The notes under the pieces were generated by a model. That model was not told the origin of the DNA, ran no database searches, and worked only from the letters and a program-made list of their open reading frames with translations. From Sipunculus nudus (Eukaryota > Annelida > Sipuncula > Golfingiida > Sipunculidae), in NCBI GenBank assembly GCA_026874595.1, contig CM049316.1, positions 26,955,339 through 27,019,338 on the forward strand: 64,000 bases of DNA, in the 5' to 3' direction. Below are positions 10,174-20,058 of the stretch, piece after piece; position 1 is the stretch's first letter; the number at the start of each line of letters is the position of its first letter. Position numbers and translations under genes: made by a program.

Positions 10174-10890
10174 TTATGTAATTGGTATAATCCACAGATC
10201 TATCATCTATCAAAAGTTGGTGGAACAAACATCAGCGAGGTAGTGAGGGGGGTCCTCAGGTTACTGATGACCAATGCTGTGGCAAAAGGACTGAACTGGG
10301 AGGGCAAATGCTGGAATCCTGCCGCCTATACACCAAGAAATATTGGCATCATTACCCCCCCCCCTCTGACATTGTGTCTTTGATCCAACGCGAGTATATT
10401 TTTATGGACAGTTCCCATCAAAGCTAACGAAGGAATTCATTTCAGGCTCTTACTTTAATTTATGCTGACTTTTCTTAAACAGAAACTGAACTGTGAATAT
10501 CATGATATTTATATGTTCATGGATATCCAGATAAAAATAACATTTTTCAGGGCAATAATTAATCAAATATTAATGAAAAGTTAGTGAAACAATGTTTAAA
10601 TATACACTGGGGGAGTCTTAATTAATATTTGTCACCATAGGTTAAATATGGTTATATCTGCATATGTTCACGTCCTAAGTAATTACAGTCACAGCAATAC
10701 AAAATGAAAATGTAACCTTCCAAACATGAACTAATTGACAGGGTTCTTTCTATGTGTTCCAGGTGCTGTGAGAGAGAATCTGCTGTCGAACGGCGCCTTG
10801 GACCACCAGGTAAAAAACACAGTGCAAAGCTGGCTGCGGTTTGCTGGTGACTGTGACGGAGGGAAGAAAGACAGAACAAAAAAAAATTGA
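10174..10890 (+). CDS. DUF4806-like gene fragment, two exon-like pieces
   Basis: The first piece starts after 'tgatttgcag' (about 10173) or 'taatccacag' (about 10197), both acceptor-like. It reads LSKVGGTNISEVVRGVLRLL, then MTNAVAKGLNWEGK, and then becomes unrecognisable. The second piece follows a good acceptor ('tatgtgttccag', exon from 10763) and reads GAVRENLLSNGALD, then VKNTVQSWLRFAGDCDGGKK. It stops at 10888-10890. Together these fit the two halves of DUF4806: a GG-x(n)-hydrophobic helix with 'nWeGk', then 'avR.n....d..v...ik.WLr.a'. DUF4806 is found in animal proteins, often ones related to mobile elements, and its function is unknown. The junction between the pieces is not convincing (no GT donor after WEGK). 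The fragment may be dead, or an exon may be missing. The natural-looking C-terminus is in favour of a real last exon. Confidence 0.4.
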
Positions 10891-11094
10891 AAAGAAGGCA
10901 CAGCAGGAGTGATATCAGAAAATATTGCAGGAGCCAGAAACGTTTTTTTCAATGTAACTTTATTAAGGAAGATTCAATTGTGTACCCAAAATAAATTCTA
11001 ATTTTTTCAAATCTTTTCAGTTATTACGATAGATAAAAAATCAATAACTTAAATTTTGTCCAAATTTAGACAAGCCACCTTTTTCCCCTGTACC

Positions 11095-11930
11095 CATTTT
11101 TTATTTAATTTTCACACCATGTATACATAAGGATGCTATTATTTAAAATCTTAAATTTCAAATTTATTGAAAAGAGTAGCTTTATTCAATATTTAAACCA
11201 TAGGTATTATTTACATCAGTGTAATCAGGTTAGCATAGCTGCACTTTAGCTTGGTCTAGCTTAGCTTGGCTTCTCTTCTGTGCACTTCAGTGGAGTTATA
11301 ATTACATGCAAGACAACCTGTCATTACCTTACATGTTTTGTTTATTTAAGTTATTATAATTAGAGTATCAGAGTATTTTTATAAACATTTTATGAGATAT
11401 AACAGGGGTATTATGAAAGGTTGTTTTTGAGTTCCTGCCTTTTTTAAAGTCTGACAGTCATATTGAATTTGTACCTCCTTAAACTTTGTAAAAAAAAGTT
11501 TAAATTATGGTCTCAAATATCGATCTTCTACTGTAAAGACTAAAGTAGTTGGTTGTTGATACACATTTATCCAAGTTTTAAAATAATGACACTGTGACAG
11601 GCTCTTGTTGTTGTAAGATCTCAATTTTATTTCAGTTTGCAACACATAAAATGAGATTGATATGCATTTGTATACATCTGTTCTGTTTATGTTTATTTAA
11701 TTAAACTCAATGTTTACATAAGGATGTCATTATTTAACATCTGAAATTTCAAGATTTTTTTTAAGAGTAGGTTTTATTCGAGTTTTTAAACAGTAGGTGT
11801 TATTTACATCAGTCCCACCTTCAACTTGGTCTAGCTTCTGCCCTTTAGTGTCATTATAATTACATGTAAGACAACCTGTCTTTAGCCTGCATGTTTAGTT
11901 TATTTAAGTTATCATTGTTACTTAATTTTG
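11095..11930. repeat. Diverged direct duplication (~230-270 bp)
   Basis: The segments 11095-11365 and 11695-11925 share long stretches in the same order: 'catgtatacataaggatg', 'aagagtag.ttttatt', 'ttatttacatcagt', 'cttggtctagctt', 'acatg.aagacaacctgtc' and 'gtttatttaagtta'. They are separated by about 330 bases of unrelated AT-rich sequence. No coding signal was seen. Confidence 0.75.
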
Positions 11931-12309
11931 TAAATAAACAATTAAAGTATATTATTCAGTTTCATGTCTTAATTATATTGATTGCTTGTCAGAGGAATTC
12001 ATGGGTAACACCTCTTGTTTATTTCCTTAAGAATTTGAAAGGGACATGAATCTGAGAACATGCAATGTAAATTCTCATGAGTGAATGGACACAAAAAAAC
12101 TTTTTTTATTAAATAAATGAACTGGACATTGTATATATGGTTGCTGTGGATTATCCTGAATATTATTATTCTGAATTGGCACAAGATTGATCCTAAATAT
12201 AAATAATATTGCAAGTTTTTCACTACACAGTTCAACAAAGACCATACACTTATTCTTCTTTTTGTGGATTTTACAATAAATTGGTCCTTCAATGGTCCAA
12301 CATATAAAT

Positions 12310-12600
12310 ATTAACATTTACATTGGCCCGACATCAGTCCAACATATATATGGTATACCACTACATCAGTCCTACATTGGCCCAACATAAGTCCTACATA
12401 TATATAGTATACCACTACATCGGTCCTACATTGGTCCTACATTGTCCCTACATTATTGCCAACGTTGGCCCAACGTATACCCAACGTACTGAACGTAGGC
12501 CCAAAGAGCAACAATATTTAGGGCCAACGTAACTCGTCAACGTTGGTCCTATGTAACTATGTAACGTTGGCCCAACGTTAGTCCAACCAACCATTGCCAG
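12310..12600. repeat. CCAACGT-type minisatellite (opposite orientation)
   Basis: Recurrent units include 'ggcccaacat.agtccta', 'catatatatggtataccact' and 'ccaacgttggcccaacgt'. This is the family seen at 6529-6722, now on the other strand. The ATATATAG/GGTATACC sub-motif repeats twice in the left half. A 69-codon open frame here is simply the repeat being read. Confidence 0.65.
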
Positions 12601-13215
12601 CTTGGGTTTGTTTGTAGTCTTAGTTTGCCATCATCATACTCATCAGGTAGTCAAGCAACTTTAATGATTTCAGGCTCACATATATATCACCATTAGTTCT
12701 AAAAGGATCCAGGATATCTAGAATATATATTTTGTAATTATTGAGATATTTGAAAACACATAGAACTCGTATTTATCCTAGACAATGGAAAACACCAGTT
12801 CTGTGTAATTTATCATATAAATATTTAATATTATGAGCTGAGATTTGGTGCATTCACAGTAGTAAAGATGAAGTTAAATTAACGTTAATTACAGGATTTT
12901 TTCATATTATATTACAGAAGATATAGGTATATTAAGCCATGACACAAAACACAGAAATTGAGTTTGTCATGATTTTAGGGGTAGAAGTCATTGCGTGGGT
13001 TACCCTCAGTCAGCCAATCAGCTCCCTGTTTGGGGTGATTACTTAAGACCAGATGCCCATAAACAGTCACAGATTCCGTTTTGAATAGGGCGTATGCTGA
13101 CAAGCTGATGTAGGGGCAAACAAGCTAGGGGCACAGCATCTGGACATCGGTCAGATGCAGGCTGTATCACTAGCTGACCACTCGGGGGTTACTGTCCTAT
13201 CACTGATCAATCATT
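12601..13215. other. No gene recognised
   Basis: AT-rich with an (AT) tract near 12725. At about 13130-13200 phrases such as 'ctagctgaccact' recall the decayed repeat near 1.15 kb. Confidence 0.4.
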
Positions 13216-14580
13216 AAATATGGATGCAAATTTCAGCAAAAATTCAGTAAAGAGTTACAGTTGTGTCCGAAAGAATGAGCGATTGTAGCAGCACACGCAT
13301 AGAAAGCTGAGCTAATTGACTTGTGTAATGCTAGCCATGAAATGGGATTAGAGGTGGACCCAGATGGCTTGATTGAGGACAGGGAGGAAGTACTGGGTGA
13401 TAAGTTATTTACATCTGACAGAATCCAGCTTGAAAATCCAGGAAACTTCAAAGGAGGCACACAAAACCTAGGTGTCTTACCAGTCCTGTCAGTGTTTGAC
13501 ATTAACAATTATTTTATATCCTTTGATGAGTACAATATGAGAAACCTCAGGGAATACTATAACATGGAAGGGTACACCATGGCAAAGGATGGGTATGTGA
13601 AACACATTGAGGTACATCAGTATCACAGGGATACTTGCTTTGCAGTAAAGAGTAAAGTGAAGCCAAGAACATGGGAGAAGGACCCTGTCACTAATTTAAA
13701 CCACTATAATGTTTGGGTTATCCTAAGCAATGTCTCTGATGCCAGTCGCATTCATGCAGGGTACTGTTCTTGTATGGGGGGTCTAGATGGGGGTTGCCGA
13801 CACGCTGTAGTTACATAGTTTGACATTGTTGGATAGATGGATAATAATTCTACCACAAGTGTCACCTCGGGCTCATGTACATGGACAAGAAAAGGTAGTA
13901 AAAAGGAAGAGTCTGTGCCTGTGACCCTGCTGGAGACATCTATTCAGGGAAAATCTAAGAATGCCAGCTCAGCCACCGAAGACAGGTACAACCCTGTACC
14001 TGAGGGAATGAATTTACCTTCTGCTGATGACATTTTTTAGCGAATACAGATTTGTTGCCCAGAAGCCTGTATCTTAGATACAATGTTTACAAACAAAACA
14101 CAGAAGCAAATGAATGATACAGTAACACCCCTTACAGTTTTGTCATATATAGATAACATAGGTATTTACCTTTCAACACACAGCAGATGTGGCTCATCAT
14201 GTTTTGAGGACTGTTTTTTACCTTTAATGAAAAACACAGATGCTAAATTAAACAAAATAGAGTTTGCAACTAGAGGACAGAATGAAAACAAGAACTGGTT
14301 TATTATGAGATGGGGTTTATTGACAGCATCAAAAATGTATCAGCTGACACATTCAATGGATGGTGATAAAACAGCCAGGGCCCTCCTGAGAGACAGTGGT
14401 CTGAATGAGGCTGCATTACCTCCTGCTGTCAGATACGGGTGCAAGTTTGAATCAAAGGCTATTAACACTTTTATCAAGTCCCACAGGTATCAGGATTTTC
14501 AGGATTTGCCCCAAGAACACCTTTTTTGTCATGGTGATTATCTCTCTAAAGCTCTATGACAAACTTGCAATGACATTAGC
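13216..14580 (+). pseudogene. SWIM zinc-finger / YqaJ-like nuclease pseudogene
   Basis: One reading frame stays protein-like for about 1.3 kb but is cut by six stops: TGA 13276; TAG 13300, 13816, 13834 and 14038; and TGA 14557. In order it shows: a helical N-terminus with LEVDPDGLIEDREEVLGDKL (from about 13347); a stretch with KHIEVHQYHRDTCFAVKSKV; and a SWIM zinc finger at about 13764-13806 (C-x-C-x7-C-x-H, read CSCMGGLDGGCRH), followed by TSGSCTWTRKG. Further on, after a linker, comes GLLTASKMYQL and then AVRYGCKFESKAINTF, as at the start of YqaJ-type exonuclease/recombinase domains (R/L-TASK, then a G..xE helix). Animal genomes, especially marine invertebrates, carry many such SWIM plus YqaJ proteins, and several look mobile. 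The C-terminal half of the nuclease is missing, so this copy is dead. The frame survives while stops accumulate, which points to recent decay by point mutation. Confidence 0.7.
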
Positions 14581-15010
14581 AAAATAGATACAGGTTCAGC
14601 CGATGTGCACACTGAGCCACATGCTAATACACTGCCCAGTGCCTAGCCCAGCCCCTCTGTTTGCCCCTACATCAGCCTGCCAGCTGCAGGCCTATAGAAG
14701 TGGCCCTATTCAACCAGTGCTGGACTCCAGTAAGCCAGCCAGGGGTCAGCCAGTCAGATTACAAGTGCTTGCCAGCATTGAGGTTATATATGTATTATTA
14801 AAATAAAATACTGTTTGGACTATAGTCAAGGATTCAAGTTAATACTAAAATACTATACTTAAGAGTCCAGTGGGGACCTTGAGTTCTATAGTGGCAGTGT
14901 TGGTGTATAAGGATAGTACAAGAAGCTAATTCGAAAAGCCCGAAGAAAGCCCGGAGACATAGAGAACAAGTGTGTAAACCTCAGTGCTGAATAAAGCCTT
15001 TTTGTTATCA
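14581..15010. other. Unclassified GC-richer repeat with AATAAA
   Basis: From 14610 to 14790 the sequence is unusually GC-rich, with many 'cagcc' and 'gccagcc' phrases, resembling a dispersed repeat. At 14990-15015 'gaataaagcctttttgttatc' provides a polyadenylation-type AATAAA. It might be the end of a retroelement or LTR, but no matching second copy was found in the window. Confidence 0.35.
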
Positions 15011-15221
15011 TCAGCGGTTGTTTTTCATTCAGCAACACACACAAGCAAACTCACTGAAAAAAACAGCAAAACCTTGGACAACGAGCCTTAGAGGTTTAAT
15101 ACACGTCGTATTAAATCCTCAATTCATATCATCCATAACCACATTTACAAACACACACATCAGCTACGGCAGATATGATGTACACATATTTATACTTTGT
15201 ATATATAAACCTACAGTAAAA

Positions 15222-15445
15222 CAGGGTTACTTTGGCCCAAAATGGTCATGTTTTAGTATCGTTTCAAAGAACCACAATTAAAAGCCTACAGGTAGACCTC
15301 ATTATAAGGCATTATTACTGGAATTTGAACATATTTCTTACCATGTCCAAAGTGGTTTATTCATGGTCCCAACCTATTTTGACTTTTAAAGAAAATATGT
15401 GTGGGCCAAAGTAACCCCAGGTCCTGGGGTTACCTTGGCCCAGGG
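15222..15445. repeat. GGGTTACTTTGGCCC motif, inverted and direct
   Basis: GGGTTACTTTGGCCC lies at about 15224-15238. Its inverted form GGGCCAAAGTAACCCC lies at about 15403-15418. A second direct copy, GGGGTTACCTTGGCCC, lies at about 15425-15440. The last two overlap into a small palindrome around 'aggtcct'. It may be a foldback element about 200 bp long. Confidence 0.6.
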
Positions 15446-15690
15446 AGGTGTTTTAAAAAATAAAACTCAAATTTTTAAAAACCCATGAGTAAATGTATAA
15501 ATAATAACATTCTCATTAGGTAACCAAGAGTATACTTCAATAAAATATTAACAAGGCCTACAGGCCTAATGCGAACCTGTGTATTGGGAAGTACACCAGG
15601 TATAATGCTTCAATGCTGGACAATTACTTTTCATGTATAAGAACAATGCAAATACTAAACATTTTGAACAAGAAATAATTACACAAACAT
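15446..15690. other. No gene recognised
   Basis: AT-rich spacer. No repeat or open frame was recognised. Confidence 0.4.
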
Positions 15691-15699
15691 CACTGCTGA

Positions 15700-16085
15700 A
15701 ATTCTGGCATACGTGCACACAACACAAAAACGATTGTAGCTGGCACCACCAGTCTTGTATATAACAAAGCTATCAGAGATATGTACATATGCCAATTTTC
15801 AGACTGATATATCAAACCCCTCCTGAGAAATAAGCAGGGACACACATTGTGCAAAAATTATTGTAGGTGGCACCACCAGTCTTGTATACGACAAAGCTAT
15901 TCGATATGTATAAATATGCCCAGTTTCAGGCTGATATATGAAATTCCTCTGCAGAAATAAGCAGGCACATACACTGTGCAAAAGTCAATGTATGTGGCAC
16001 CCTCTGTCTTGTAAATGAGAATACCATCAAAGACGCATAGACAGGTCAAAATATCAGTCAAATACATCAAACTTCCCCAGAGTTT
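15700..16085. repeat. ~125-bp tandem repeat, three copies, with GGTGGCACCACC-like box
   Basis: Three successive units contain 'tgtgcaaaa.t.attgtagg', then a ggtggcaccaccagtcttgt box (variants at about 15750, 15870 and 15992), then 'acaaagctat', 'gatatgta', 'ttcag.ctgatatat' and 'agaaataagcagg'. The wording matches the core repeats of the rolling-circle-like elements further right (for example 20.3-21.2 kb), so this is probably a diverged core array that has lost its ends. Confidence 0.75.
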
Positions 16086-16089
16086 GATG

Positions 16090-16450
16090 CACTGGGCTGA
16101 CAAGGCTTAGGTGAGTAAGGCAGTTGCCCCCAAGTGACCTGTGACAAGTTGCTGCCTCAAGCTACTGCACTGAGTGAACTCTTGACCTGCACCTGGCTAG
16201 ACTGAGTGAACTTTTGACCTGTACCTGGCTGCACTGGTTGAACTCTTGACCTGTTGCATAATCTGACACAGTTGGCAGTCTGCCAAAGCTATGAATAGAT
16301 TCAGGCTGAACTTTGGTGCCAAAAATGATGCAGTGAGCAGTCTGCCAAAGCTATAAACAGAATGCAGCCACTGCACTGAGTGAACTCTTGACCTATACCT
16401 GGCTGCACTTCTTCCAATCCTGGCACTGTGCCAAAACTATTTATAGAGAT
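16090..16450. repeat. ~50-bp tandem repeat
   Basis: The phrase 'actgagtgaactcttgacct' followed by 'gyacctggct' recurs at about 16168, 16200, 16230 and 16375, with 'cagtctgccaaagctat' phrases interleaved. It is non-coding. Confidence 0.6.
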
Positions 16451-16982
16451 GACATCATCTTAGCTAATAGCCAACATCAAGGCACTGGGAATCTGCCAAT
16501 GGTAAACCAAGTGCTGCCACCTGTACACAAAAGTGGTCCCTACTTGAAATAACTTTGAAATTTATTTTCCCAATACAAAATGCTTTTCAGCTGACTTTTT
16601 ATAAAAAAGAAATCAGGAATATATTTAAAATTATTACGGATGCATACTGAATGCAAAATTAAAATACAGATATATCTCATTGATGGCAAATTCTTGACTA
16701 AAGTTGAGTAGGGATACCAATAATTAATAATCCACGTACAGTTGTCTTTATATAGCCACAGAGAACAGAATATCCATGATTGTAACATTGCCTGGTATGA
16801 TGAATTACTTAAATCATAAATCTTAATTTTTTAAAAGCTTTTAAAAACCTTTCTTGTCAATATTAACCAAAGATAACCTGAAATCTAAATGTCTAGTGGC
16901 ATGATGTAATAGATGCTGATAAACTGGTGCCAGGCTAGATGTAACAGCATGACACTGCTAACATATATGGTAAAATGACTCA
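16451..16982. other. No gene recognised
   Basis: AT-rich spacer. No repeat or open frame was recognised. Confidence 0.35.
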
Positions 16983-17966
16983 ATTCTATCTCCATAATTC
17001 AGCCAAAAATCATTCATGTGGAACCATTAATGACAATTATTATAAGAATTATTGTAGGGATTATTCTTGTAAAATATTAAACAAACTGGCTTCAGTGGCA
17101 TCAGTCGAAAAACGTTTCGCAGCTTCCCATAACTCAGCCAAAAAGCACTGAACCAAAACCATTTGAACAAACTTGAATTATCAACATCTGAGGATAATTA
17201 TTGTGTAAGATTTAAGAATTTGGCCCAGTGGTTTTTGAGAAGAAGATCTTTGTAGCCACTGACCTAAAATGGGCTGTTATGGCCTATGACTAAATTCAGC
17301 TTCCCATAACTTAGCCAAAAGTCACTAAAAAGAGACCATTTGAACAAACTTGAGAAAGCACTAACCTAGGATCATTTCTGTGCAATATTAAACATTTTGG
17401 CCATATGGTTTCAGAGAAGAAGTTTTTTGTAGCCCTCAGTGTGATACAGGCACTAATGACCCCCTACAAAAAAAGGCCGATGCAGGTGGCGCCACCAATA
17501 CCTCAATTTCAGATATGACCTATGTGACCAAAATTGGCATAAAATTTGGTGATGATAGCTGAAGTCGTTTCTGAGATTTAAATTTTAATATGCTTTTTTG
17601 CACAGTTAACAAAGTTCGACCTCCTGTAACTCGGCCAAAAATCTCTGAACTGGAACCATTCCAACAAACTTGAGAAAGATTGTTCCAGGGATCATTTCTG
17701 ATTTTTTTTTTTATTGGACAATTTGGCTGGACACTTTCGGAGAAGAAGATTTTTAAAGCTTTTTAAGCTTTTTCCCTATATAAGAAAATGCAGTTAGAAA
17801 AAAAATAAACAAAATCCGATATAGTTTTTTGGATGACTGATTATTTGCAAAAAATTTGGTGATGCTAGCTCCTGACGTTTTTGAGATAGCTATGGTTAAC
17901 GTACAGACGACGCACGACACACGACAGACGGCGCCGCACCATCGCATAAGCTCACAGGTTCGCTAA
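16983..17966 (-). mobile_element. Tandem-core element, family E3 (copy a)
   Basis: Core units of about 180 bp start near 16983, 17119, 17299 and 17612. Each carries 'cataactcagccaaaaa', then 'ccattt.aacaaacttga', then 'ggatcatttctg', then 'gagaagaagatttttgtag'. A GGTGGCGCCACC palindrome sits at 17485-17496. The right tip (17900-17966) has a GACG/CACGAC microsatellite, then 'ccatcgcataagctcacagg' and 'ttcgctaaa'. The same tip reappears inverted at 63915-64000. The tip is therefore a conserved element end, and the microsatellite just inside it parallels family A. The left end is not defined. Confidence 0.65.
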
Positions 17967-18599
17967 AAAGTGAAGAAGGTAAAACAAATTTTGAGCACAT
18001 AAGACTGCACAGCTCTATGGTACCCAATACAAAGAAATGGACATATATATCTAACTGTTTTAATAAATTTTCACTTTCAGTTGCCAAACAATAAAATAAA
18101 TTGTTCAGACAGTAAATATAACTAAAATATATAAATAGCAACAAGATAAAACTATTTATTAATTTCTGCTACTAATCTTAACTAATGGTGTAATTACTGG
18201 TTTCATATTCTGTGGAGTATAGGACATGACTCAAAAGAAGGGGATATCATAATTCAGCCAAAGAATCCCAAGAGTTTCCATGGTTTACCCCACCGGAGTT
18301 AGCATTCTGTAGGCTTAATGGTATGGCTGTGCCCTGCAGCAGTGTTTCATTCACAAAGAGTGTGCCTTTCAGGGTTTCTCATGTTATGACCCAGCAATGA
18401 GGATGATTACACATCCAGAATCCAGATGATAGTAAACCTATTTCCAGGTGGAGCTTGATTCCTGAACTGTAACTGGATTCAGGATAAACTTATTCTTGCT
18501 GACACAAGGATAATCCTGTGCTACTTCCCTGCCACATAGTCCAGAACAGAAATGGAGAGAATCCAGCATGTGTACACATATAAGTTATGAAGTGTCTAG
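17967..18599. other. No gene recognised
   Basis: AT-rich, then from 18200 more balanced sequence. No protein family was recognised on either strand. Confidence 0.4.
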
Positions 18600-18870
18600 A
18601 GCTCCGGACCTGTGAATACTGCCGTGCAGCTATTTTTCCGTACTAGTTCTGGTTTACATGCGCAGTGGCGTACTGCGCACATAACCGGAAACGGGCATCT
18701 TGTTTTGACTGGTACAGCCAAACTGAGCCGTGCTGTGCCAGCGCCGGCGTTCTTTCCTGCTAAAATGGCTGTGAATAAGCTGTTGGGCTTCAAAAGGCAG
18801 CCTCCATTTCTGCGTATGGCACTGCAAGAACAGCATCCAGCATGGAGAAGGACAAAACTTTTCAAAAGCT
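18600..18870 (+). promoter_or_regulatory. CpG-rich segment upstream of exon (promoter candidate)
   Basis: Local GC and CpG content is far above that of the surrounding 5 kb. It includes an inverted pair TGCGCAGT and ACTGCGCA near 18658-18680, 'gccagcgccggcg' and 'accggaaacggg'. It lies immediately upstream of an ATG with Gly/Ala-type Kozak context at 18871. A plus-strand frame of 102 codons and a minus-strand frame of 89 codons both cross it, as expected from GC-rich sequence with few stops. Neither is recognised. The promoter role is inferred only from position and composition. Confidence 0.35.
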
Positions 18871-19068
18871 ATGGCTGCCGTCGTGGTTGGCGACCTGTTC
18901 GCCAGCCTTGCGCAATTTGAGGAAAGAATAAGCTCTTACCAAGCTGAAAATCATGTGCAATTGACTCTGAGGGATACTCGGACTTTGGAAAACGCCCGCA
19001 AAAGAGCACCTAAACGAGTAGAAGGCTCAAATTTGGACTTAAAGTATTATACAATGCAATTTGTTTAA
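18871..19068 (+). CDS. N-terminal exon of a ZSWIM/MULE-like protein
   Basis: The frame begins MAAVVVGDLFASLAQFEERI and continues with YQAENHVQLTLRDTRTLENA, then a basic KRAPKR segment and LDLKYYTMQFV. The stop is at 19066. This order (FxSFEEFE-like helix, 'ENfVQL..RDsRT.e.A..RaPkR', then 'LKY...kf.ciHGG') matches, from memory, the N-terminal DNA-binding-like module of ZSWIM1/3-type proteins of MULE transposase ancestry. The exon would be expected to run on to a Cys-His pair. Instead the coding similarity ends at a GT (19061, GTTTAAG), which could be a weak donor or the end of a truncated copy. The central part of a related gene lies at 44.3 kb on the same strand. No intervening exon was recognised, so the link is unproven. 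Confidence 0.45.
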   Translation: MAAVVVGDLFASLAQFEERISSYQAENHVQLTLRDTRTLENARKRAPKRVEGSNLDLKYYTMQFV

Positions 19069-19379
19069 GAAATTGCATATATTTCCCTCAGTCGCACATT
19101 CTGGTTTCCGGAGTATTTAATTATTTACCTGGTACTAACCTGTATCTGATAATTTTTCTTTGAGTGATAAATTTGATAATGAAAATGCATTTATTTCACA
19201 CAGTCGCACGTTAACCTGGTCATGCGTTTGTTTATATATACCACATTTTTTCCACGCACATCATGTGTTAATAAACAGTCTGAAATTACTCATTTATTTG
19301 TCATTCTTTCATCAGTGCGCATGGAGAATTGGTTTACTATATAACTATATCCACTTTAAATATATTACTACATTGTTGC

Positions 19380-19745
19380 GGCTACTGTACAGTAGTTTTA
19401 CTATATAACTGATGTCAAATAAGACTGCCAGAACTATTGTTATGGGTCCGGCACTGTCTTTTTTACTATACAAGTGACATAAAATAAAACTGTCGGACCA
19501 ATAGCTCAGTTGTTGAGGGTCCGGCTCCGTCTCTTTTACTATATAAGTGACATAAAATAAAACTGCTGGACGAATAGCTCAATTGTTGGGGGTCCGGCAC
19601 TGGCTTTTTTACTTTAAAAGTGACATAAAAATAAAACTGCCGGACCAATAGCTCAGTTGTTGCGGGTCCGGCACCGTCTCTTTTACTATATAAGTGACAT
19701 AAAATAAAAACTGCTGCACCAATAGCTCAGTTGTTGCGGGTCCTC
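19380..19745. repeat. 73-bp tandem repeat, ~4.5 copies, hairpin in each unit
   Basis: Spacing between the phrase 'gtgacataaaat' at 19474, 19547, 19620 and 19694 gives a period of 73-74 bp. Each unit has an AT-rich half ('ttttactatataagtgacat') and a GC-rich half where GCCGGACC and GGGTCCGGC flank 'aatagctcagttgttg', forming a hairpin. A short minus-strand frame is just the repeat. Confidence 0.9.
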
Positions 19746-19785
19746 GCCGCGCCGTGCGTATATCATCTGAAGGTCCAGTACTGAG

Positions 19786-19930
19786 CCAGATTCATATTGC
19801 CCCGGACCATTAGCTGTGCGTTGTCTGCGCCCGGCACTTCCACATTACGGTGCAACTGCTCACTGCGCATGTGCACAGGAAGTGCCGGACGAATAGCTGG
19901 CTGCATAGTGGGTCCAGGCCCAGACCAATA
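19786..19930. repeat. GC-rich inverted repeats next to the 73-bp array
   Basis: GGCACTTCC (about 19833) and GGAAGTGCC (about 19878) flank about 35 bases holding 'actgcgcatgtgcac'. The 'gaccaatagct' and 'ggacgaatagctgg' phrases echo the 73-bp unit, so this is probably a related, diverged sequence. Confidence 0.6.
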
Positions 19931-20058
19931 GCAACAGCCTACAAGTTAAGCTGTCATATAAATACAATGGAAGTGGTTGCCTCCAAACTAAATAAAAAAA
20001 TAATGGTTTTATTGATACCTTCGATAGCAAAAGCAAATCACCAATGAATCTCACGTTA

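Noticed and set aside
14870-15015. LTR of a retrotransposon
   Set aside because: AATAAA and a plausible end are present, but no second LTR, primer-binding site, gag or pol could be found in the window.
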